Shown: positions 1 through 8,985, counted from the first letter of the stretch. The stretch is 55,255 nucleotides of DNA from Eubacteriales bacterium (GCA_030537195.1 JAUNOK010000017.1:1-55255), one strand, 5' to 3'. Notes: generated by a model from the sequence alone, not told the origin. Numbers and translations: made by a program.

Positions 1-22
1 ACATTTTCAAATATTATATCCA

Positions 23-709
23 TCATATAAACATTCTCCTTATCTCATCAACTCTGCTCCTGCTTATGTGATAGATTGTGCCATCCTTCATAATAATGTT
101 ATCTCTTTTTCTTTCCTTTATATAATCCTTATTAACCATCTCGCCCTGTGATATCTTAATGAAACCGAACTGTTTTAATTGCTCTTCATATGTACTTAGG
201 TTCGCTCTTATTTTTCTCTCACCATTCTCACTTTTGAATATAAGATTATGTTTTATTACATTCACAGACACAATATCTGAAAGTCTTATTATATCGCCTT
301 TCTCAATTACAAGTATTTTCTTTTTTTCTCTGAGAAAATCCATGATATTATACATTGTCTGTTCAATATCTTTTTCAATATTATTCTTTCTTATAAAATC
401 AATAGGTGTAAGTCCGAATACCTGATACACATAATTGCTATGTGATGTACAGAATACTATTCCTGCATTTTTCTTTAATCTGCGTATCTCCTTTGCAATA
501 TCTAATCCGCTTACATTCCCACACTCAATATCAAGTATGTATATATCCGTATCTTCTACCGCTTCCTCAAGCATTTTCTCTGGAGACTGATATACCACAA
601 CTTCTGCTATATCAGTCTCTGGCACATGCTTTACATATTCATCCTTTATGTATCTGCTTATTAATTCGCCATGCTCCGGCTCATCATCGCATATAGTAAA
701 TCTCGTCAA
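23..709 (-). CDS. LytTR-family response regulator
   Basis: Two-domain regulator of 228 residues. The N-terminal receiver domain (about 1-120) shows the acidic pair D8-D9, the likely phosphoacceptor D60 in an ILDIE context, and K108 in the DFIRK stretch. The C-terminal part (about 130-228) has the LytTR DNA-binding pattern, with a late basic stretch ending in RSRVDEIRR. Such proteins are phosphorylated by a membrane histidine kinase and bind direct repeats in promoters; the kinase is not in the window and may lie to the left. The start is TTG: a GGGGAG ribosome site lies 5 bases upstream and no better start is seen. It follows iorB by only 24 bases, so co-transcription is likely, but a functional link with IorAB is only inferred. 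Confidence 0.9.
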   Translation of the reverse strand: MTRFTICDDEPEHGELISRYIKDEYVKHVPETDIAEVVVYQSPEKMLEEAVEDTDIYILDIECGNVSGLDIAKEIRRLKKNAGIVFCTSHSNYVYQVFGLTPIDFIRKNNIEKDIEQTMYNIMDFLREKKKILVIEKGDIIRLSDIVSVNVIKHNLIFKSENGERKIRANLSTYEEQLKQFGFIKISQGEMVNKDYIKERKRDNIIMKDGTIYHISRSRVDEIRRMFI

Positions 710-733
710 ATGCTCTCCCCCTGTGTGAATTAC

Positions 734-1306
734 TTAAGCATTTCTTCCCAATTCAAATGCTTTTCTGTTAAGCTCAAGGAATTTAGCAGGAACATTTTTC
801 TCTATAGCATCCTGCCACTGCTCGTCTGTGATATCAGGGAAGTATGTTGAGAATCTTCCCATAAGTGCTATATTAACAGCCTTAGAAGAACCTGCCTCCT
901 CAGCGAGTGCAAGGAAATCCTTGGCGTCTACCTTAGAGCCTGCTGCTGTAAGCTGCTCGATAAGTCCTTCCGGATACTCTGCTGCCCCTGTAATTACAGG
1001 CATTGGCTCCATCTTCTGTGTATTGGTGATGATAACTCCGTCCTTCTTTAAGAATTCAACCCATCTTGCAGCCTCTAACTGCTCAAATGAGATGATAACA
1101 TCAGCCTCACCTTTATCGATTACCGGTGAATATACCTTCTCTCCATATCTTACATAAGTTACAACTGAACCACCTCTCTGGCTCATTCCGTGTACCTCGG
1201 AAACCTTAACATCATATCCCTGCTTTAATAATACATATCCTAACATCTTGCTGGCAAGAAGTGTTCCCTGTCCACCAACACCAACTATCATAATATTCTT
1301 TGTCAT
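734..1306 (-). CDS. iorB: Indolepyruvate:ferredoxin oxidoreductase beta subunit
   Basis: 190-residue gamma/beta-type 2-oxoacid:ferredoxin oxidoreductase subunit, the usual length for stand-alone IorB. The N-terminus MIVGVGGQGTLLASKMLG is the typical nucleotide-binding glycine-rich opening of the POR gamma domain, followed by SEVHGMSQRGGSVVTYVR, a hallmark of IorB. With IorA it would convert aryl-2-oxo acids (indolepyruvate, phenylpyruvate) to aryl-acetyl-CoA with reduction of ferredoxin in the cytoplasm. A GAAGGGAG site precedes the ATG. It lies 31 bases after iorA, in the canonical A-B order. Confidence 0.95.
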   Translation of the reverse strand: MTKNIMIVGVGGQGTLLASKMLGYVLLKQGYDVKVSEVHGMSQRGGSVVTYVRYGEKVYSPVIDKGEADVIISFEQLEAARWVEFLKKDGVIITNTQKMEPMPVITGAAEYPEGLIEQLTAAGSKVDAKDFLALAEEAGSSKAVNIALMGRFSTYFPDITDEQWQDAIEKNVPAKFLELNRKAFELGRNA

Positions 1307-1337
1307 ATTGAATCTCCCTTCAGTTACTTGTCTAATC

Positions 1338-3083
1338 TTACATTCCTATTGCATCGAATCTGCACATCTGCTTGCACACTTCACATCCGATACATAATGT
1401 TGGGTCAATATGTGCTTTCTTATCCTTGAATGATATAGCAGGACAGCCAATCTGCATACATGCCTTACAGCCTTTACATTTGTCCTGATTAATTGCGATT
1501 GCAGGCTTATGGACAGTTCCCTTAATCATTACACATGGTCTTCTGCTTATGATTATAGATGGCTCTTTAGCTGCAAGCTCCTCTGTTACTGCTGTCTCAA
1601 CGGCTGCAAGGTCGTATGGGTCAACAACTCTTACTCTGTTAAAGCCTAAAGCCCTGCATAATGCTTCAAGGTCAACCTTACCTGCTGGCTCTCCTCTTAA
1701 ATTCTTACCAGTTGTAGGATTCTGCTGATGTCCTGTCATACCTGTGATTGAGTTATCAAGAATGATTACTGTTGAATTACTCATGTTGTAAGATATGTCT
1801 GTAATTCCAGTCATTCCTGAATGCATAAATGTTGAATCTCCGATAACACCTACGCTGTTACTCTCGCCTGCTTCTCCCATAGCCTTGTTGAAGCCGTGAA
1901 GTCCTGAGCATGACGCACCCATGCAGACATTAAGGTCCATCGCGTTAAGTGGTGCAACTGCGCCCAATGTATAACAGCCGATATCTCCGTATACCATAAT
2001 CTTCTTCTTGTGAAGAATGTAGAATATTCCTCTGTGTGGACAGCCGGCACACATAACAGGTGGTCTGCCCGGAATCTGTGCATCTATTGTTGTGTATTCA
2101 GGTTCTTCCATTCCCATACATTTCTTAATAAGATTCTGTGAGAATTCTCCGCATATTGGAAATGTATCCTTACCATGGACCTGTATTCCTAACTGCTTGC
2201 AGTGGTTCTCAATAATTGGGTCAAGCTCCTCTATTACATAGATTTCGTCCTTGCCCTCTGCGAAATCTTTGATAAGCTTCTCTGGAAGTGGATATACCAT
2301 ACCAAGCTTAAGTACACTTACCTTATCTCCAAATACTTCCTTAGTATACTGGTATGATGTTGAAGATGTGATAACACCAATCTTCTTGCCATTGACAAGG
2401 CTTCCCTCTGCACACTCTTCAATTCTGTTAATTCCACTTGTCTCGGCGTACTGAATAAGGTCAAGAGTTCTCTGCTCAACTCTTACATGTGCATCTCTTG
2501 AGTTCTTAGTCATCATGACCTTAGTTGGGTCTTTTACATAAGGAACCTGTGCAGGCTCTACTCTTTCCTCAGGACATACAACACTCTGCGAATGTGCAAC
2601 TCTTGTACACATTTTGATAAATACTGGTGTATTGTACTTTTCTGATATCTCATATGCTTCCTTAACGAAAAGTCTTGATTCCTCTGAATCTGCAGGCTCA
2701 AGCATAGGTACTTTGGCTGCAAATGCATAATGTCTTGAATCCTGTTCGTTCTGTGATGAGTGCATTCCCGGATCATCTGCTACACAGATTACAAGTCCTG
2801 CATTAAGTCCCTGATATGATATTGTAAATAATGGGTCTGCTGCCACATTTAAACCAACATGCTTCATTGCACATGCTGCTCTTACTCCGCCGAGTGTTGC
2901 TCCGTGTGCTGCCTCTAATGCAACCTTTTCATTAGGCGCCCACTCGCAGTATATCTCATCATATTTCGCTGCTTCTTCTGTTATCTCTGTGCTTGGTGTT
3001 CCCGGATAACTTGATATTACCTTACAGCCTGCTTCATACATTCCTCTTGCAACTGCCTTATTGCCCAGCATTAATTCTTTCAT
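1338..3083 (-). CDS. iorA: Indolepyruvate:ferredoxin oxidoreductase alpha subunit
   Basis: Large TPP-dependent subunit (581 residues). The order is an N-terminal pyrimidine-binding domain beginning KELMLGNKAVARGMYEAGC, a central transketolase-like domain, a TPP domain with MCAGCPHRG and GDIGCYTLG, and two C-terminal 4Fe-4S motifs (CKGCKACMQIGCP and CIGCEVCKQMC). In the second cluster the usual proline after the last cysteine is an arginine. An ATG four codons further upstream is possible, but a GGAG ribosome site lies inside that extension, 6 bases before the ATG chosen here. Together with IorB and the neighbouring CoA ligase it suggests amino-acid-derived aryl or branched 2-oxo acid metabolism. 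Confidence 0.95.
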   Translation of the reverse strand: MKELMLGNKAVARGMYEAGCKVISSYPGTPSTEITEEAAKYDEIYCEWAPNEKVALEAAHGATLGGVRAACAMKHVGLNVAADPLFTISYQGLNAGLVICVADDPGMHSSQNEQDSRHYAFAAKVPMLEPADSEESRLFVKEAYEISEKYNTPVFIKMCTRVAHSQSVVCPEERVEPAQVPYVKDPTKVMMTKNSRDAHVRVEQRTLDLIQYAETSGINRIEECAEGSLVNGKKIGVITSSTSYQYTKEVFGDKVSVLKLGMVYPLPEKLIKDFAEGKDEIYVIEELDPIIENHCKQLGIQVHGKDTFPICGEFSQNLIKKCMGMEEPEYTTIDAQIPGRPPVMCAGCPHRGIFYILHKKKIMVYGDIGCYTLGAVAPLNAMDLNVCMGASCSGLHGFNKAMGEAGESNSVGVIGDSTFMHSGMTGITDISYNMSNSTVIILDNSITGMTGHQQNPTTGKNLRGEPAGKVDLEALCRALGFNRVRVVDPYDLAAVETAVTEELAAKEPSIIISRRPCVMIKGTVHKPAIAINQDKCKGCKACMQIGCPAISFKDKKAHIDPTLCIGCEVCKQMCRFDAIGM

Positions 3084-3109
3084 AACAATCTCCATTCTAT
3101 GTATTCTTA

Positions 3110-4744
3110 TCAGCCTTTATTTTCCTGTTCTACAAGTCTGTCTGCGCCGTACATCTTACGAAGCTTTGGCTTCTCAATCTTTCCTGTAGCATTACGCGGA
3201 ATATCTGCAAATATAATCTCTTTCGGACGCTTGTATCTTGGAAGTTCCATACAGAAATCTTCTATCTCTTCCTTAGTACATGTAACTCCATCCTTAACTT
3301 CTATGATAGCCGCTGTCTTTTCACCCAGTCTGTGGTCTGGAAGTCCAATAACAGCTACATCTTTAACCTTGTTAAATCTTCTGATGAAGTCCTCTATCTG
3401 AACCGGATAAATGTTTTCTCCACCGCTTACAATAACATCTTTCTTTCTGTCTACAAGGAAGTAGAAACCGTCCTCGTCCTGCATAGCCATATCACCTGTA
3501 TATAACCAGCCGTCCTTAAGGACTTCCTTAGTAGCTTCCTCATTGCGGTAATAACATGTCATGACACCAGGTCCTTTAACACAGAGTTCTCCGACATCGC
3601 CCTGCTTAACCTCTTTGCCGTCTTCATCAACTATCTTACATTCCCATCTGTAACCCGGAATTCCGATAGCACCAACTTTATTGATATTCTCAACACCAAG
3701 ATGTACGCAGCCCGGACCTGTTGATTCTGAAAGTCCGTAGTTGGTATCGTACTGGTGCTTAGGGAAGTATTCCTTCCATCTCTTAATAAGTGAAGGTGGA
3801 ACCGGCTGTGCACCTATATGCATAAGTCGCCACTGGTCAAGTCTGTAATCTGATAACTTGATGTCTCCTCTGTCGAGTGCATCTAATATATCCTGAGCCC
3901 ACGGCACTAACAGCCACACGATTGTACATTCTTCATCTGATATCGCCTTAAGAATTGTCTCAGGCTTAGTTCCCTTAAGAAGTACGGCCTTGCTTCCTGC
4001 CACAAGACTTCCCATCCAGTGGAACTTCGCTCCTGTATGGTAAAGAGGAGGAATACATAAAAATGTGTCATATCTTCCTGTTCCATGGTGCTTCTGCTCC
4101 ATCTCGGCAGCCTGTGTAAGACTTCTGTGCTTATGAAGGATAGCCTTAGGAAATCCTGTTGTTCCTGATGAGAAATATATTGCACCGTAATCATCTTCTG
4201 TTATTGTTACATCAGGTGCTTTGCTTGAACAGTCAGCAACCAGTTCACGGTAGCTTTCTGCAAAGCTTGGACAGTTATCTCCAACATAGATAAGAAGTCT
4301 GCCCCTTGATAATCTCTCAGCATTTACTTCGATTCGTCCTATAAACTGTGGTCCAAATACAATAACATCTACCTCTGCAAGCTCTGCGCAGTAATAGATT
4401 TCGTCTGAATCATATCTGAAGTTGAAAGGCACTGCTATCGCACCTGTCTTTAACACTCCGAAATATATAGGAAGCCATTCAAGGCAGTTATACATAATAA
4501 TTGCTACCTTATCGCCCTTCTTGATTCCTCTGCTGATAAGCATGTTGGCGAATCTGTTCGCTTTCTCGTTAAATACACTCCATGTAATCTCTCTTCGATA
4601 TGGTGAGTAAGTTGTAGGCTCAATAAGTCCGAACTCCTTCCATGTCATTCTTCTCGTATCCTTTTCATCTGGATTGAGTTCTACCAATGCAACCTCGTCT
4701 GGATATTCTCTTGCATTACGCTCTAAGTACTCTGTAACTGGCAT
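3110..4744 (-). CDS. AMP-forming acyl/aryl-CoA ligase
   Basis: 544-residue class I adenylate-forming enzyme. The P-loop-like motif SSGTTGFPK lies at 192-200, followed by YGLSESTG, the hinge region YTGDMAMQDEDGFYFLVDRK, and the C-terminal catalytic lysine in RNATGKIEKPKLR. It activates a carboxylic acid to its acyl-AMP and transfers it to CoA; the substrate cannot be read from sequence, but placement directly ahead of iorAB suggests an aryl or branched-chain acid. The start MPVTEYLERN was chosen over an ATG 14 codons upstream because the GGGAAGGA ribosome site sits just before it. First gene of the minus-strand run ligase-iorA-iorB-lytTR. Annotated elsewhere as long-chain fatty acid CoA ligase, which would also fit. 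Confidence 0.88.
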   Translation of the reverse strand: MPVTEYLERNAREYPDEVALVELNPDEKDTRRMTWKEFGLIEPTTYSPYRREITWSVFNEKANRFANMLISRGIKKGDKVAIIMYNCLEWLPIYFGVLKTGAIAVPFNFRYDSDEIYYCAELAEVDVIVFGPQFIGRIEVNAERLSRGRLLIYVGDNCPSFAESYRELVADCSSKAPDVTITEDDYGAIYFSSGTTGFPKAILHKHRSLTQAAEMEQKHHGTGRYDTFLCIPPLYHTGAKFHWMGSLVAGSKAVLLKGTKPETILKAISDEECTIVWLLVPWAQDILDALDRGDIKLSDYRLDQWRLMHIGAQPVPPSLIKRWKEYFPKHQYDTNYGLSESTGPGCVHLGVENINKVGAIGIPGYRWECKIVDEDGKEVKQGDVGELCVKGPGVMTCYYRNEEATKEVLKDGWLYTGDMAMQDEDGFYFLVDRKKDVIVSGGENIYPVQIEDFIRRFNKVKDVAVIGLPDHRLGEKTAAIIEVKDGVTCTKEEIEDFCMELPRYKRPKEIIFADIPRNATGKIEKPKLRKMYGADRLVEQENKG

Positions 4745-4877
4745 ATTAATTCCTTCCCTGCTGCCCCCGACAGCATACAATTTCATTAAGCTATATAATA
4801 CTATATTTCACTCAAAAAATCTAGGAAACTCCCAACCTTTCTCCCCTCTTTCGTCAAACTTCCCCTTTAATTCCACA

Positions 4878-4905
4878 TTGAAAAATGCTATGATTTAATT
4901 ACTAT
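4878..4905 (+). promoter_or_regulatory. Candidate promoter for the GltD-like gene
   Basis: TTGAAA and TACTAT separated by 16 bases, ending 26 bases before the ATG. A strong GGGGGA ribosome site follows. The alternative -10 TATGAT at 4889 lacks a good -35. Confidence 0.45.
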
Positions 4906-4931
4906 AAACGTTTTTTAAAGGGGGATATATT

Positions 4932-6167
4932 ATGGCATTACATGTTATGGACGAGGCCAACCGCTGTTTACAGTGCAAAGTGCCTCAGTGTCAGAAGGGA
5001 TGTCCTATTAACACTAACATTCCTGTGGCAATCCGTTTACTTAAAGAGAATAAGCTTAACGAAGCTGGTAAAATGCTTTTCGAGAACAATCCGCTTACTA
5101 CCGTGTGCAGTCTTATCTGCAATCATGAGAACCAGTGTGAAGGTCACTGTGTACTTGGAAGAAAGGGCGCACCTGTACATTTTTCTACTATTGAGAATTA
5201 TATCTCTAGTACATATGCCAACCAGATGACCGAAGGTCCTAAGCCATCTAACGGCATGAGAGTCGCAATCATCGGTTCTGGTCCTGCCGGTATCACTATT
5301 GCAATTATTCTTGCAAGATACGGATATCAGGTTACTATATTCGAAGGAAAGGACAAGATTGGTGGAGTATTAAGATATGGTATTCCTGAATTCAGACTTC
5401 CTAAGACTGTTCTTGATGACATTGAATACAGACATCTTGCCTTAAAGGGTATCAAGATTCGTCCGAATACAACTATCGGTGGTGCAATCGGAATTGATGA
5501 CCTGTTCCGTGATGGCTATAAGTCTATATTCATCGGTACTGGCGTATGGAAGCCTAATTCTCTTCACATTAAGGGTGAGACATTTGGTAATGTACACTTT
5601 GGTATCAATTACCTCAATAACCCTGACAGCTACCACCTCGGTGAAACTGTTATTGTTATCGGTGCTGGTAATGCGGCTATGGACGTTGCAAGGACTGCCA
5701 AGAGAAAAGGCTCCCGCAATGTCATCTGTTTCTCTATCACTAAGGAAGTTGCTGCCAGCAAATACGAATTCAGCTATGCACAGCTTGAGGGAATCACATT
5801 TGAATATAATAAGCGTCCTGTTGAGATTAAGGACGACGGTGTTATATTCAGGGATATTATTGAGAACGAGGACGGTACTTTCACTGACGTAGAAGGAACT
5901 GATACACTTCATCACTCAGACAGTGTTATCATCTCTATCAGTCAGGGACCTCAGAACCGTATCGTCAACACAACAACTGGTCTTAAAGCTACTGCAAGAG
6001 GACTTCTTGACGCAGACGAGACAGGACACACAAGCCGTCCTGGTATCTTCGCATCAGGTGATGTTGTCAACGGCGCAAGAACCGTAGTAGAAGCTGTTGC
6101 ACACAGCAAGATTGTAGCAGAGTCAATGCACCAGTATATGCAGTCTCTGCCGAAAGATGAAGAATAA
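4932..6167 (+). CDS. GltD/NfnB-like NAD(P)-dependent flavin oxidoreductase
   Basis: 411-residue relative of the small subunit of glutamate synthase. The N-terminal part carries the cysteine-rich Fe-S region (CLQCKVPQCQKGCP, then CSLICNHENQCEGHC). It is followed by the FAD-binding GSGPAGIT motif near residue 115 and the NAD(P)-binding VIVIGAGNAAMDVARTA segment. The family passes electrons between NAD(P)H and a partner via FAD and Fe-S clusters. No gltB-like large subunit or NfnA-like partner is adjacent, so it is a stand-alone copy whose partner is unknown. Divergent from the CoA ligase and closed by a strong bidirectional terminator. Confidence 0.9.
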   Translation: MALHVMDEANRCLQCKVPQCQKGCPINTNIPVAIRLLKENKLNEAGKMLFENNPLTTVCSLICNHENQCEGHCVLGRKGAPVHFSTIENYISSTYANQMTEGPKPSNGMRVAIIGSGPAGITIAIILARYGYQVTIFEGKDKIGGVLRYGIPEFRLPKTVLDDIEYRHLALKGIKIRPNTTIGGAIGIDDLFRDGYKSIFIGTGVWKPNSLHIKGETFGNVHFGINYLNNPDSYHLGETVIVIGAGNAAMDVARTAKRKGSRNVICFSITKEVAASKYEFSYAQLEGITFEYNKRPVEIKDDGVIFRDIIENEDGTFTDVEGTDTLHHSDSVIISISQGPQNRIVNTTTGLKATARGLLDADETGHTSRPGIFASGDVVNGARTVVEAVAHSKIVAESMHQYMQSLPKDEE

Positions 6168-6204
6168 GGGGATTTATATTTTACACATTTATATTCTGCA
6201 ATAA

Positions 6205-6256
6205 AAAATCGTCTATGACACGGCTCTTAAATCGAGCTTCAGTCATAGACGATTTT
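6205..6256. terminator. Bidirectional terminator, 15-bp stem
   Basis: Arms 6205-6219 and 6242-6256 pair perfectly over 15 bp, with A-rich sequence on one side and T-rich on the other, so it can stop both the GltD-like gene (plus) and the converging small gene (minus). The loop contains a further GCTC/GAGC pairing. Confidence 0.9.
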
Positions 6257-6279
6257 ATTTATTTCACATTAGCTTTTAA

Positions 6280-6507
6280 TTACATATCTGCAAGTAGTTC
6301 TTTAGCCTTCTCCATAGAATCCATATGAACATATATATCACATTTGGAATTCTTACTGTTATTAAGAAACTTAAACACTCCTGTGTGGAAGTTCCACTTC
6401 TCAAAATATGATATATTGTTTCTTCTAAGAACTCTCTCTATCTTTCTGCTTTCTTCTAATGTTACATCAGAACGCAATAAACGTTCATTAGTTCCGATTC
6501 CTGACAT
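6280..6507 (-). CDS. Small conserved-looking protein, possibly DUF2007-like
   Basis: 75-residue soluble protein of unknown function. The pattern NNISYFEKWN followed by CDIYVHMDSMEKAKELLAD (a short beta strand, then an acidic helix at the end) resembles the small alpha/beta domain of DUF2007-type signal proteins, but the match is weak. A clear AAAGAGGTG ribosome site precedes the ATG, and the gene lies between two terminators, so it is probably expressed on its own. No membrane segment or signal peptide. Confidence 0.75.
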   Translation of the reverse strand: MSGIGTNERLLRSDVTLEESRKIERVLRRNNISYFEKWNFHTGVFKFLNNSKNSKCDIYVHMDSMEKAKELLADM

Positions 6508-6591
6508 ATTGCTGCACCTCTTTACTAACGTCTGTTATGTTAGTATGTTACCACATTTTTAATGTAAAATCCACTTTAGAAAATTAAAAAA

Positions 6592-6617
6592 TCGGTCTGA
6601 ACGCTTGTCCAGACCGA
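6592..6617 (-). terminator. Terminator of ilvE
   Basis: TCGGTCTG and CAGACCGA form an 8-bp stem with a 10-base loop. In minus-strand reading it is followed by a T-rich run (A-rich at 6581-6591 on plus), directly after the ilvE stop. Confidence 0.85.
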
Positions 6618-6639
6618 ATAATTATTTAAAGAATGTGAA

Positions 6640-7665
6640 TTAAGCGATTGTGTAAATCCATCCCTTAGGAGCTTCAATCTTGCCCATCTGGATACCTGTT
6701 AATGTATCGTAGAGCTTCTGGATTGTAGGACCCATCTTCTCCATTCCGCTTGGGAAGCAGATTTCCTTACCATGGTCGTTAATCTTACCAACTGGTGAGA
6801 TAACTGCAGCTGTACCGCAAAGACCACACTCTGCAAAATCCTTAACTTCATCGAAGAGAACTTCTCTTTCCTCAACCTCTAATCCAAGGTATTCCTTAGC
6901 AACAACCATTAATGAACGGCGTGTGATTGATGGAAGAATTGAATTAGACTTTGGTGTTACGAACTTACCATCTTTAGTGATGAAGATGAAGTTAGCGCCA
7001 CCTGTCTCCTCAACCTTAGTTCTTGTTGCTGGGTCAAGGTACATATTCTCTGCAAATCCTTCTTCATGTGCTGTCATAATTGCATGTAAGCTCATTGCAT
7101 AGTTAAGTCCAGCCTTGATATGTCCTGTTCCGTGTGGTGCTGCTCTATCAAAATCTGAAACCTTGATAGTAATAGGCTTAGCGCCGCCCTTGAAGTAAGG
7201 ACCTACTGGAGTTGTAAGTACTCTGAACTGATATTCATCAGCAGGCTTAACTCCGATAACTGGGTTGCTTCCGAACATATATGGACGGACATAAAGTGTA
7301 GCACCTGAACCAAAAGGTGGTACCCATGCTGCATTAGCTTCTACTGTCTTAGCAACTGCCTCTACCCACTTATCTTCTGGGTAAACTGGCATCTCAAGTC
7401 TCTCACATGAATCTTTCATTCTTGCTGCATTCAGATCTGGGCGGAACATAACAATGTGACCATCCTCTGTTGTATAAGCTTTAAGACCTTCGAAACATGT
7501 CTGTGCATACTGAAGGACACCTGCACACTCGCTAATGACAACCTTGTCATCCTCTGTAAGTGTTCCGTTATCCCATGCGCCATCTTTATAGTTGGCTACG
7601 AATCTCTTGTCAGTCTTAACATAACCAAAGCCAAGGCTTGACCAATCAATATTCTTCTTTTCCAT
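6640..7665 (-). CDS. ilvE: Branched-chain amino acid aminotransferase
   Basis: 341-residue fold-type IV PLP enzyme of the bacterial BCAT2-like group (typical length 340-360). The PLP lysine lies in GHIKAGLNYAMSL, where the family usually has GGNYA; the late phosphate-binding region CGTAAVISPVG is intact. It exchanges amino groups between leucine, isoleucine or valine and 2-oxoglutarate. A GGAAG ribosome site lies upstream of the ATG. It follows the aldolase gene by about 98 bases with an inverted repeat between them, and ends in its own terminator. No T-box leader is present, although ilv genes in Firmicutes often have one. Confidence 0.95.
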   Translation of the reverse strand: MEKKNIDWSSLGFGYVKTDKRFVANYKDGAWDNGTLTEDDKVVISECAGVLQYAQTCFEGLKAYTTEDGHIVMFRPDLNAARMKDSCERLEMPVYPEDKWVEAVAKTVEANAAWVPPFGSGATLYVRPYMFGSNPVIGVKPADEYQFRVLTTPVGPYFKGGAKPITIKVSDFDRAAPHGTGHIKAGLNYAMSLHAIMTAHEEGFAENMYLDPATRTKVEETGGANFIFITKDGKFVTPKSNSILPSITRRSLMVVAKEYLGLEVEEREVLFDEVKDFAECGLCGTAAVISPVGKINDHGKEICFPSGMEKMGPTIQKLYDTLTGIQMGKIEAPKGWIYTIA

Positions 7666-7704
7666 TGTTAGTACTTCCTTTCATCTAAAGATACCGATGT
7701 AAAT

Positions 7705-7729
7705 ATGTTTTACACGATGTTGAAAACAT
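7705..7729. repeat. Inverted repeat ATGTTTT-N11-AAAACAT upstream of ilvE
   Basis: A 7-bp perfect inverted repeat lies between the aldolase stop and the ilvE start. It could be an operator or a weak processing or termination hairpin. There is no convincing T-run, and no T-box specifier structure was seen. Confidence 0.3.
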
Positions 7730-7763
7730 TTTACGCTCTTAAAAATGCCATGTCAACATTTCA

Positions 7764-8744
7764 TTACTCATCTCCGGTAATTTCTGTGTAGAATTTCGCA
7801 TAATCGGTTCTTTCTGCCTTAGTAAATGCAATTGCTGTTCTTGGATGCTGGTTAGTCTGACCTGTAAGCATGTACTGTACATCACATCCCCATACAACGC
7901 CTGATGCCTTAAGTGGAACCATATGCTTCTCAATGAATTTAAGCACTGGAACTATATTGAACTTAGGATTTCTTAAGAAACCTAACAATAATTCTGAATA
8001 GCAGTTACCTGCGCCTCTTCCCATTCCGCTTACTGTTGCGTCAAGAAGGCTTACACCGATTGAGCATGCCTCGATTGTGTTGGCAAATGCAAGCTGCTGG
8101 TTGTTATGTGCATGTATACCAACGCTCTTTCCGTACTTCTCTGCTATCTTGATGTATTTGTCAGCAAGTCTTCTTATCTGCTCTGGGTATAATGAACCAT
8201 AGCTGTCAACAAGATAGATATACTGTGCCTTGCTCTGTGATGCAAGAAGCTCTAATGCAAGGTCTAACTCATTCTCCCCTGCTGTAGATATTGCCATGAT
8301 ATTAACTGTAACTTCATATCCCATATCTGAACAGTAATTAGCCATCTCTATAGCTGCTGGAATTGTATTAATATATGTTGCAACTCTTACCATATCAACA
8401 ACTGATTCTGACTTAGGTGGAATATCTCTCTTCATATTAGTTCTTCCAACATCTGCCATAACTGATATCTTAAGTGATGTATCATTCTCTCCAACGATAG
8501 CTCTGATATCTTCTTCCTTACAGAACTTCCACTTTCCAAACTCTTTCTCGTCAAATATATCTTTATCAGCCTTATATCCAAATTCCATGTAATCAACGCC
8601 TGCTGCCACATTAGCTTCATAAAGGTCTTTAACAAACTCATCTGTGAATTCAAAATTATTCACAAGACCTCCATCTCTTAATGTACAGTCCATAACCTTG
8701 ATGTCTGGTCTGTATGATGTCAAATTACCCCTGTTTTCTGCCAT
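7764..8744 (-). CDS. HMGL-like (DRE-TIM) aldolase domain protein
   Basis: 326 residues with the signature of the HMG-CoA lyase / 4-hydroxy-2-oxovalerate aldolase superfamily: DCTLRDGG at 19-26 (the D and R of the DRE-TIM motif) and a HAHNN metal-binding strand near residue 210, followed by DATVSGMGRGAGNC. Members use a divalent metal to make or break C-C bonds next to a carbonyl. The exact reaction is unknown; it is shorter than isopropylmalate or citramalate synthase and lacks their regulatory domain. AGGAGGAA is the ribosome site and lies at the end of an array of 16-nt repeats. Transcribed from a consensus promoter, probably with ilvE, which hints at branched-chain or keto-acid metabolism. 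Confidence 0.88.
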   Translation of the reverse strand: MAENRGNLTSYRPDIKVMDCTLRDGGLVNNFEFTDEFVKDLYEANVAAGVDYMEFGYKADKDIFDEKEFGKWKFCKEEDIRAIVGENDTSLKISVMADVGRTNMKRDIPPKSESVVDMVRVATYINTIPAAIEMANYCSDMGYEVTVNIMAISTAGENELDLALELLASQSKAQYIYLVDSYGSLYPEQIRRLADKYIKIAEKYGKSVGIHAHNNQQLAFANTIEACSIGVSLLDATVSGMGRGAGNCYSELLLGFLRNPKFNIVPVLKFIEKHMVPLKASGVVWGCDVQYMLTGQTNQHPRTAIAFTKAERTDYAKFYTEITGDE

Positions 8745-8755
8745 AACCTGTTTCC

Positions 8756-8912
8756 TCCTAAAAGTTCCTCTTAAAAAGATTCCTTCTGAAAACGCTTCAT
8801 TCTGAAAGCACTTCCACCTAAAGGAATTTCCGTCTAGAAATATTTCAGCCTAAAAATATTTCTGCTCAGAAATGTTTCGCTTTAAACCGTTACGCTTTAA
8901 AGCGTTAAACTG
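8756..8912 (-). repeat. Degenerate 16-nt tandem repeats forming the aldolase 5' leader
   Basis: About ten head-to-tail units of 15-16 nt fill the leader between the promoter and the ribosome site. On the plus strand each resembles CT-R-AAA-N3-TTYN; on the transcript each reads roughly GGAA-N3-TTTTAG. Several units are small palindromes, such as GAAATATTTC and GGAAATTCC. The last unit supplies the AGGAGGAA ribosome site. Confidence 0.75.
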
Positions 8913-8918
8913 CTTTGA

Positions 8919-8946
8919 ATTATAACACATCTGCTGAGGTTGTCAA
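8919..8946 (-). promoter_or_regulatory. Consensus sigma-A promoter of the aldolase(-ilvE) unit
   Basis: Perfect TTGACA and TATAAT with a 16-bp spacer on the minus strand. The start point would be near 8912, giving a leader of about 165 nt made of the 16-nt repeats. Confidence 0.85.
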
Positions 8947-8985
8947 CTGTTGATGTGAGATTTTTAGCCCTCTTTGATTTTGATG

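Noticed and set aside
5442-5915. 157-codon frame antisense to the GltD-like gene
   Set aside because: A shadow of the conserved plus-strand gene, without a ribosome site.
7666-7763. T-box leader upstream of ilvE
   Set aside because: The gap is under 100 bases and has no specifier stem or T-box sequence.
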